From contig NZ_CP096829.1 in NCBI RefSeq assembly GCF_023272795.1, positions 3,410,001-3,474,000 of the forward strand: 64,000 bases of DNA. Reading direction: 5' to 3'. Below the pieces are notes generated by a model. That model did no database searches. It saw nothing but the letters and a program-made list of their open reading frames with translations, and was not told the DNA's origin. This document shows positions 53,098 to 62,000 of the stretch, one piece after another. How positions within the stretch are numbered: the stretch's first letter is position 1; each line of letters starts with the position of its first letter. This DNA is from Flavobacterium humidisoli. Its GTDB lineage: Bacteria > Bacteroidota > Bacteroidia > Flavobacteriales > Flavobacteriaceae. The translations under genes and the position numbers were made by a program.

Positions 53098-53128
53098 CAC
53101 CCAATTTTAACAAATAAAATTTTTATTT

Positions 53129-53470
53129 ATGAATCATTATGAAACTGTTTTCATTTTAAATCCCGTTTTATCTGAGGTTCAGGTGAAGGAAACAGTAACG
53201 AAATTTGAAGAATTTCTTACTAGTAGAGGAGCTGAAATGGTATCGAAAGAGGATTGGGGTCTTAAAAAAATGGCTTACGAAATCCAAAACAAAAAAAGTG
53301 GTTTTTACCATTTATTCGAATTCAAAGTAGCTGGAGAAGTTCTTTTAGCTTTTGAAACTGAATTCAGACGTGATGAAAGAGTTATGCGTTTCTTAACTGT
53401 AAGTTTAGATAAACATGCTATTTCATGGGCTGAGAGAAGAAGAGCAAAATTAAAATCTACTAAAGCGTAA
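53129..53470 (+). CDS. rpsF: 30S ribosomal protein S6
   Basis: A 113-residue ribosomal protein of the small-subunit platform that binds S18. Start [16 protein letters not shown], core [32 protein letters not shown] and late [13 protein letters not shown] are typical. First gene of the three-gene ribosomal operon, with a consensus promoter 31 bases upstream. Confidence 0.98.
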   Translation: MNHYETVFILNPVLSEVQVKETVTKFEEFLTSRGAEMVSKEDWGLKKMAYEIQNKKSGFYHLFEFKVAGEVLLAFETEFRRDERVMRFLTVSLDKHAISWAERRRAKLKSTKA

Positions 53471-53475
53471 TTATT

Positions 53476-53772
53476 ATGTCTACAATCGAGCAATCTGCAA
53501 AAGGAAAAAAAGACGGAGATATCAGATATTTAACGCCTTTAAACATTGAAACTAATAAAACTAAAAAGTATTGCCGTTTCAAAAAATCAGGAATCAAATA
53601 CATCGATTATAAAGATGCTGATTTCTTATTGAAATTCGTTAACGAGCAAGGAAAAATTCTTCCACGTCGTTTAACTGGAACTTCATTAAAATACCAAAGA
53701 AAAGTTTCTGTAGCTGTAAAAAGAGCTCGTCACTTAGCTTTAATGCCATACGTGGCCGATTTATTAAAATAG
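53476..53772 (+). CDS. rpsR: 30S ribosomal protein S18
   Basis: A 98-residue S6 partner in the small subunit. The core [53 protein letters not shown] is highly conserved (KYCRFKKSG and PRRLTGTS are the diagnostic parts). It lies 5 bases after rpsF. Confidence 0.98.
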
Positions 53773-53841
53773 TATAAAAAAAATCTAGTCGCTGGTTTCT
53801 GTTTTGTCAGAACCTAACTTCTAAAATATAAGGACAACAAC

Positions 53842-54282
53842 ATGGAAATTATTTTAAAACAAGACGTACAAAACCTAGGGTTTAAAGATGATGTAGTATC
53901 TGTAAAACCTGGTTACGGTCGTAACTTTTTAATTCCTCAAGGTTTTGCTACTTTAGCAACTCCTTCTGCTAAAAAAGTTTTAGCTGAAAACCTAAAACAA
54001 AGAGCACACAAAGAAGCTAAAGTTGTGGCTGATGCTAAAGCAATAGCTGAAACTTTAAAAGCTCTTGAAATTAAACTTACTGCAAAAGCTGGTGGAGAGA
54101 AACTTTTTGGTTCTATCACTAACATCGATATTGCTGAAGCGTTAGAGAAATCTGGTAATGCTATCGATAGAAAATTCATCACTAGCGGTGTTGTAAAACG
54201 TTTAGGTAAATACAATGCTACAGTTCGTTTACACAGAGATGTAATCGTTGAATTAGCTTACGAAATTGTTGCTGAAAAGTAA
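53842..54282 (+). CDS. rplI: 50S ribosomal protein L9
   Basis: A 146-residue two-domain protein at the base of the L1 stalk. The N-terminal domain MEIILKQDVQNLGFKDDVVSVKPGYGRNFLIPQG is followed by a long helix (about 41-75) and the C-terminal domain with KLFGSITNIDIAEAL. The 69-base gap after rpsR holds a small hairpin (GGTTTCTG 53794-53801 with CAGAACC 53808-53814, one bulge) that may tune expression. The unit ends at the terminator that follows. Confidence 0.97.
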   Translation: MEIILKQDVQNLGFKDDVVSVKPGYGRNFLIPQGFATLATPSAKKVLAENLKQRAHKEAKVVADAKAIAETLKALEIKLTAKAGGEKLFGSITNIDIAEALEKSGNAIDRKFITSGVVKRLGKYNATVRLHRDVIVELAYEIVAEK

Positions 54283-54300
54283 TAGTTTTTAGATCTATAC

Positions 54301-54330
54301 AAAAATCCCGATGAAAGTCGGGATTTTTTT
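54301..54330 (+). terminator. Intrinsic terminator of the rpsF operon
   Basis: A perfect 11-bp stem AAAAATCCCGA / TCGGGATTTTT with a 6-nt loop and a T7 tail, 18 bases past the rplI stop. Confidence 0.93.
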
Positions 54331-54386
54331 GTTTAAGACAAGATTATAGTAATAATTAGATGTAAAGCATAAAGCCTAAAAAAGAA

Positions 54387-54860
54387 ATGAAATACGCAAG
54401 ATTAACAAAAGAGCAGTTTGACGAATTACATGCTGAATTTGCAAGTTTTTTGGCAACACAAGCAATAGATAGAAAAGAGTGGGAAGAGCTTAAGATTAAT
54501 AAACCAGAAGTTGCAGAACAGGAACTTGATGTTTTTTCAGATTTGATTTGGGAAGGTGTATTAGGTAGGGCAGAATATTTGGAACATTTTTCTAAAAGCC
54601 ATATTTTTCTGTTTCATTGTTTTGATACTTATATTAAGTCAATTGTTTTGAAAACTTTTTCTCCAGAGGTTGACTTTTTGACTAAAGAAGGGCTTCAATG
54701 GTTAAGCGATAATATGTTTACAGACAATATCGAAATGAAAGTTGGGAAGAAAGTGTTTACAGAGGAACGTAATTCTTCGATTTTTGAATTGATTAAACAA
54801 GGTGCTTTTTTAAGTGATGGACAGTTGTTTAATCAAATTAATACAATTATAGAATCTTAA
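54387..54860 (+). CDS. DUF6495-like conserved protein
   Basis: A 157-residue soluble, acidic, mostly helical protein. The start MKYARLTKEQFDELHAEFASFLATQ and the block KPEVAEQELDVFSDLIWEGVL match, from memory, a Bacteroidota-restricted family listed as DUF6495, found next to rplI. No catalytic motif is visible and no function is known. It is separated from the rpsF operon by a terminator and has its own terminator. Confidence 0.75.
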   Translation: MKYARLTKEQFDELHAEFASFLATQAIDRKEWEELKINKPEVAEQELDVFSDLIWEGVLGRAEYLEHFSKSHIFLFHCFDTYIKSIVLKTFSPEVDFLTKEGLQWLSDNMFTDNIEMKVGKKVFTEERNSSIFELIKQGAFLSDGQLFNQINTIIES

Positions 54861-54887
54861 AGTAATTTTTGTAAGGTTTTAAATATG

Positions 54888-54922
54888 GCAGGCAGTTGTT
54901 CGCAATTGTCTGCTTTTTTTTT
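54888..54922 (+). terminator. Intrinsic terminator of the DUF6495-like gene
   Basis: An 11-bp stem with two G-T wobbles (GCAGGCAGTTG / CAATTGTCTGC), loop TTCG and a T9 tail, 27 bases past the stop. Confidence 0.92.
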
Positions 54923-56030
54923 GTTTTTTAACTTTTGTTTAATTTTTTTAAAAGTTTTAACCCCGTATTTCTACTTGTTTTTTTTAGACTCTTCAATTTT
55001 TTTATATTTTAAGTTTTTGTGAAACAGTTTTACTGCGTTTGGTCTTTATTACGGATAGTTTTATCGATAAAATTATTAAAAATGTAGGATTATTCTTTTA
55101 TTCAATCGATTTAACATATTTTGTTTAATATTTTGTTTAATGGAGAAATTATATGCTAATTATGTTAAAAGTAGCCATTTTCTTGATGTTTTGGTGTGTC
55201 TACAATTTTGGAATTAAAGTTTTATGAATAAATTATAAGAATTTTATGTTTGTTTTATGTTTTTGTTTTTGCTAATTTTAGGTAACAAAAGTTAAACAAA
55301 GTTTTCTTTTGGTTTTCAAGACATAGTGGTTAGAAAATTATTTGCCATGTTGTTAAGATTGAAAATTGAGAAATTATACCACAACCTAATAAGTCTGCGT
55401 ATGGAATTGACAATTACTTTCTTTATCAAATTTACTTTAATCGTACATTTTGTTTTAGTTTTATTTTTTAACCTATTTCGCTTACTTCGTTTCAACGATA
55501 ATTTTAATCGTTACATAATACTTAATTTCTTTTCAAAAGGTTTACTTTTTAGTTTGCTGTCTTTTAATTACCCCATTTGGCGGGCTGATTATAAAGGACA
55601 ATAATTTTATTGGATATAAACAGATTCGAACTAGCTTTTGTAGTTAGTTAATTTTAGAAAAGACTAATCAACTTTCTGAAAAAAATGAATCGACATATAT
55701 AAAGAACCCCAGTTCTACTTTCAACTAAAATTTTCATTATGAAAATTAGGCCTGCAACAAATCACTCCTCTTGGAAAATTGATTACAATCATTTTTCCTC
55801 TAAAAAAGCAGAACTTATTTTGTCTCAGAGAGATAGAATTTGTTCTACGGTATACTTTGATATACCGAATTCAACATAGTTTTTTTTATTAAAACAGAAT
55901 TTAGCAGCTTTTTTATAGGTTCCTATTTTTTTGTTTTAACTGTTTGATTTTTAATCGATTGTTTAATTGCGTAGGTGCTTGCACTTACTGCAAGAGGTGT
56001 TTTATTGTCCATTTTCTAATCTTCCAAATT
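54923..56030. other. AT-rich 1.1 kb gap upstream of the giant adhesin
   Basis: No secure gene is present. It is very AT-rich and T-rich on the plus strand up to about 55600. A 92-codon frame at 55326-55604 is made mostly of Phe, Leu, Ile and Asn from this base bias and is probably not coding. At 55848-55867 a perfect 7-bp inverted repeat (CGGTATA / TATACCG) with a 6-nt loop lies in a 46-codon frame (55739-55879). CTTGCA / TGCAAG arms at 55978-55994 form a weak hairpin 36 bases before the adhesin ATG. The gap may hold a long leader or distant control sites for the adhesin. Confidence 0.55.
55739..55879 (+). CDS. Possible 46-residue small protein
   Basis: An ATG-to-TAG frame whose composition (MKIRPATNHSSWKIDYNHFS at the start, ending YFDIPNST) is more balanced than the AT-biased surroundings. 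It holds a perfect small hairpin (55848-55867). There is no signal peptide, no recognisable motif and no visible promoter, so it may be chance or a remnant. Confidence 0.2.
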   Translation: MKIRPATNHSSWKIDYNHFSSKKAELILSQRDRICSTVYFDIPNST

Positions 56031-59000
56031 ATGAAAAAAAAATTTACTTTTTGTAGTCTCAATCATCAAATGAGATTATTAGGACTTTTAACTTTATTCT
56101 TTATATGCACTAATGCATTCGCTCAGACTATTTGTAGACCTGTGTCTCAGACAAATAGTGCAGGGGGAGGGCTTTTGTGTTTAGGAGTAGATGTTAATAG
56201 TCCTGCCAATGCTTTTGATAGCGCTGGCTTATCCACTTATGCAACCTTAACCAATGGTGTTGCAGTACTTGGATGTTTTGCAGAAGAAACAATGACCTTA
56301 AACCAAACGGCTAGAGCTGGTGACCAAGTTGCGATATACTTTGGTACAGGCAACGGATTGCTTGATTTAACCTTGTTATCAAATGCAACTGTTCAAGCTA
56401 AAAATTCTGGAACCAATGTAGGTTCAAGTGTGGCTTTAAATAGCCCGCTTTTGAATTTGAATTTGTTAAGCGGTAATACTGTTGCTGTTGCAAAGTTTCC
56501 TATTACAGGTGATACCAACCAAATTCAAATTCAGGTTGGTGGTGGACTTTTAAGTCTTTTAGTAAGCTTAAGAGTCTATGATGTTAGGCTAGAATTTGCA
56601 CAACCTACGGTATCTGGCGGTTTATCGCAGACGGTTTGTGCTGGGGTTCCGACCACTCTTACAGCGACACCAGCTGCGGGTACTTCGCTGGCTTGGTACA
56701 GTTCTGAGTTTTCAACAACAGCTTTGGCAGTGGGAAATACTTATACAGCTCCTGCGTTAACAGCAAATACAACATATTTTATAGGAATAACTAGAGCTGC
56801 AGGCTGCGAAGGAAATGTTCGTGTACCTGTGGCCTTGAATGTTTCTAACCCGACCATTCCGGCCATTAGTAATGTTGGAACAACGGTTTGTTCGACAGGC
56901 GCAACTCAACAAACGACTTTATCGGTTGTAAATGCTGCTCCAGGAACAACTTACAACTGGTACTCTTCGTCAAGTGGTGGCCCTATTTTAGCTAGTGGAA
57001 CTACTTATTCTCCGACAGTGCCATTAGGAACAACTCAATTTTTTGTGGAGGCTGCTATTGGTAGCTGCGTTAGTTCTCGTACGCCAGTAAGTGTTGTTTC
57101 GACAGCGGTACCGGCTACACCTACAGTTCTTACACAAAGTGTGACAATACAATCTGGACAGAATGCAACTTTAAGTGCATCGACTACAGAGGTTGGAGCA
57201 CAATTAAACTGGTATGAAACTTCAACTGGAGGAACAGCTGTTGCAACAAATACAGCAACCTTTACAACCCCAATTTTAACAGCTACTAAAACGTATTACG
57301 TTGAAGCACAAAGTCCAAATGGAAATTGTGTTAGCGCGACTAGAATACCGGTTACAGTAACTGTTCAACCAACAGCTTTAGGCGGATGTCTTGAAGCCAG
57401 CAGTCAGGTAACTACTCAAGTTGGCATATGTTTATTGTGTAATGCTACAAATCCGAATTTTTCTGTAGACGGAAATCCTGCAACTGCAACAAGACTCACT
57501 ATTCCTGCCAATGTATTAGGATCTATGCAGCAAACATTACAATTTACAAATCCAGGAAAAGCTGGTGATATTGTTGATGTTGACTTAGAATTGCCTGGAG
57601 GTTTAGCAGATGTTCAGTTGTTAAGCGCGATTAGTTTAGCAACTTATAATGGTGCGACTTATAATAATGATAGAGTTACGATTAATAATCCTCTTATTAC
57701 TTTACAGTTATTAAGCGGTACTAGATATAGAGCAAGTGTTACAGCTGGTGCTAATTTTGACCGTGTAGAAGTTCGTTTAGGAGGTGTACTTGGTCTTATA
57801 ACTAATTTAGATATTTATCAGGCAACTTATAGATATAAAGCTCCAGTTGTTTCTGGAAATACTACAATTTGCAGCGGACAAACTACAACTTTAAATGCTA
57901 ATCTGGCTTTAGGTGAAACTATTAAATGGTATGATGCTCCAACTGGTGGAAATTTATTAAACAGCACAGCTTCCTTTACAACTCCAGCTTTGGCAGCTGA
58001 TACAACTTATTATGTTGAAGTAACTCGTAACGGTTGCGTCGATAGTGTAAGAAATCCTGTTGCTGTTACAGTTAGTAATCCAGTGGCACCAACAACAATT
58101 TCAGTTGTGCCAACAAATTTATGTAGTGGAGAAAATACAACTATAACAATCCAATCACCTGTTGCTGGTACAACTTATAATTGGTATGATGATGCTACAG
58201 CAGGAACTTTGGTATTTACAGGAACTTCTTTTGTAACTCCAAGTCTGACTGTTCCAACTACCTATTATATTGAAGCAGTAATTGGAACTTGTCTAAGTGC
58301 TCGTACACCTGTTGCAGTTAACGTTAACGCTAGACCAGCTGCACCAGTTGCTGTGTCTTCAAGTGTTATTATTCAGTCAGGTCAGAATGTACAGCTTTCT
58401 GTTGTAAGTAATCCTGGGATTTCCTATTTATGGTATGATGTCCCAACAGGAGGAACTTTTTTGCAAGGTACTGGTAGCAATACCTATACACCTAATCCGG
58501 CTTTAACGGCAAATAAAACATTTTATGTTGAAGCGGTAGATACAGCATCAGATTGTAAAAGTAGTTCAAGAACTCCTATAAATGTGATCGTAACCAATAC
58601 GGTTAGCACTTGTTTACAGCCAAGTACACAAGCAATAACGGTTGACCCTGGTTTATTGTGTGTTTTATGTAATGGGATTAATGGGGCTAACGCAGTTGAC
58701 GGAAATCCAAATACATTTTCTTCTTTAACAATAACTGCGGGAGTGCTTAATTCATACATACAGCAACAATTAAATTTTCTAACACCTGGTCAAGCTGGAG
58801 ATATTATTGATGTTGAATTAGAATTACCAGGTGGTCTTGCTGATATAGCATTGCTGGGATCTGTAAGCATAGGAACTTCTTTAGGAGGAACTGAAAATCC
58901 AGGTAGACTTGCAGTAAACAATAGTTTATTGAATTTACAAGTATTATCAGGTAACAAATTTAAAGTTAGTTACCCAACAACTGCCGCATTCGATAGAGTG

Positions 59001-62000
59001 GATATTAGATTGGGAGCATTAGTTGGCTTATTGACTACTGTAAACATTTATGGAGCTTCTTATAGATTTCCAAATGCTACAATAACTGGAGCGGCGGCAC
59101 CAATTTGTGCTGGTCAAACAGCAACATTGGCGGCTTCTTCTACAGGAACTGAAACATTTACATGGTATGATGCTCCTACAGGGGGAAATATTGTGGCAGT
59201 TAGCCCAACTCTTCCATTAACTGCTACTACAATTTATTATTTAGAAGCAACTCGTGGAGGAACTTGTGTAAATAGTGTTCGTCAGCCTGTAACGGTTAAC
59301 GTATTGCCTATCCCAACAGATGCTGATATTAACGTTACAACTCCTATTGAAGCATCTTGTACAGGAGAAGCTGTTATAGCTCCTACGACGACAATTCCAG
59401 GAGCAGCATTTAAATATTATACAGATCAAAATAAAACTACAGAAATTGTAGACGGAAGTGTAGATGGAAGTATAACATTTGCGAAAGATGCTAATGGAGT
59501 ACTTACAATTTCAGGTTTGGCAAGTGGAAGCACTCACAGTTATTTTATTTCTATTTTAAATGGTGGTACTTGTGAAAATGTAAACGGAACTTTGAAAGAG
59601 GTGGTAATCAATTCTCCTTCAACAACGCCTTTAACAGTTATCACTACTCCATTGCAAGCTTGTGGAAGTGCTAATTTGGTAAATGCAATTGTAGGTTTTG
59701 ATTCATCTGGAGCTACTACTTATACGTTCTATGACCCTTCAAATAATGTAATAACTGCTGATGCCGCTGCAAATATAACAGTAAGTGGTGTTTATTCTAT
59801 AGAAGCAAAGAATACATCTAGTACTTGTACTTCGGCCAAAGAAACGGTAACGGTAACAATTAATGCTTTACCAAGTTTAACGATAACTACTCCGCAAGAA
59901 TCTGTAAACGTTGGAACAGATGTTCCGTTAAATGCAGTTTCTACAGGAACGATTACATGGTTTAACCCACAAGGAGTTGCAATTGCAGGCCCTCCATTTA
60001 CAACAGGACCTTTAAATACTCCGGGAGTTTATACTTATACAGCTGTAGCAACTGACGGAACTTGTAGTACATCAGCAACTAAGATTATCAATGTGATCGA
60101 TCTTACTAGTTGTCAAAACTTAACAGAACGAGTTTATGCAACAGGACAAAGTGAAGGAACTATAATTAGTGGAGATGTTACAAACAATGCAAATGCAGTC
60201 GATGGAAATCCTCAGACATTCTCAACCATTACTACAGGTTTAGGACTTTTAGGTATTGGCACAACATGGCAGAATTTAACTTGGCCAGCTAATATCGCTA
60301 AAGGTACTCCAGTGACAGTTAAATTAGGTTCTGAATATAGCCTATTAGCTGTTGGTCAGAATTTATCAGTAGTAGGTACAAAAAATGGTAATCTTATTGG
60401 TGCAGCGCAACCAGTATCAGGATCATTATTAAACTTAATTTCAGGAGATAATACATATGAGTTTACTTTTGTTCCTTCAGATGCATCAGGTCCACAAGAT
60501 TATGATGGTATTCGTATTATATCTTCTTCACTTGTAAGTGTTGCTCAAAATGTAAAAGTGTTTGATGCTCATTATAATAAACCTGTCACAGCAGTAACTT
60601 GTACACCAGGAGATATTCAGGATATCTTTTATGGTGCAACAGATTTAGGCTTGCCAATTGGAGCTGTAACCGCTGCGGTGGGGGTAAGCGATGCTTGGAA
60701 TATTGCAGACAACGATGTAACTACTTTCGCAACAATGTATAGCGGAGTAAGTGCTTTAGCATCAGCAGATTTAACAGTACAATTTAAAACGCCATCTGTT
60801 CTTAGTGATACTTTAAGAATTGTGGTTTCAAAACCAGGAACTCTTTTAAGTGTTAATCTGCTTACAGGATTTACCATTCAACGTTATTTAGGAAATGTGG
60901 CAGTTGGTGCTCCAATTCAAAATACAAGCACATTATTAAGTATAAAATTATTGCCTGGAAATTCTTTGGCAATGGTATTAGTGTCTTCTCCAACAGAGAT
61001 TTACGATAGAGTTAGAATTCGTTTAGGAGGTGTTGTGGGAGTATTAGATTTCTTAAGAGTTCATACTGTAGAAAGAACAGCTAATACCACAGTAATTGGA
61101 GCAGATCCGCAAAATAAAATTACGGTCTGTCCAGGTACTGAAATTGAACTTCAAATTCCTGAAGTCGCCTGTTCTACCTATCGATGGTACGATGCAGAGA
61201 CAGGAGGGAACTTGGTTGCTAGTGGACCAACCTTTACAGTGCCAGACAATTTAACTGCTGGTATTTACAAATATTATGTACAACCGGTACGTTACGGTTG
61301 TGAAAATTATGCAAGAGGAGAAGTTACTGTTGAAGTAAAAGCTTCTGCTCCAGTAAATGCTTTAACAGACATTACGTTAAACGGAGGAACAGCAACATCA
61401 ATTTGTTCTGCTTCTGGAACTGTAACTTTAGCAACTGGTTTAAGCGGAACTCCTGTTTTAACAAACCCTGTATACCATTGGTATAGTTTTAATGGAACAA
61501 CAAGTCAGTTAATTCCTGGTGAAACAACTGCACAGTTGATAGTAAACGGATTGGCTCCGGGAACTTATACTTATTTCGTTGGAGTGAGTTCAGATGAATT
61601 GTGTGAAACTGCAGCGGCAGATAGAAAACAAATTACATTCACAATTTTGCCTCCTTCAACAGTAAATGATATTTTGGTTGATGATGTAACGGTTTGTCCA
61701 GGCTTATCAGCATCATTAACTCCGACTGCACCAGCATTAACTAGCCCAGTATTTACTTGGTATTTAGACGCAGCTAAAACGCAACCAATTACAAATGGAG
61801 ATGTAATAGCAGGGGTTACTTATGCAGTAGACGCAGCTGGTATTTTAACTGCTACAGGTTTAACAAAAGCAGTAAGTCCGATAACATATTATGTAGCGGT
61901 TTCAAGCACTAATACCTGTGAAAATTTAGCAGGAACATTACAAGATGCAGTAATCATTGTTAGTGATCCAAATACTCCAACGACTACAAACAGTACTCAA

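Noticed and set aside
55326-55604. 92-codon plus-strand frame in the gap before the adhesin
   Set aside because: Composition is dominated by Phe, Leu, Ile, Asn and Arg as expected from T-rich non-coding DNA; there is no promoter, no motif, and the start lies in the middle of an AT-rich tract.
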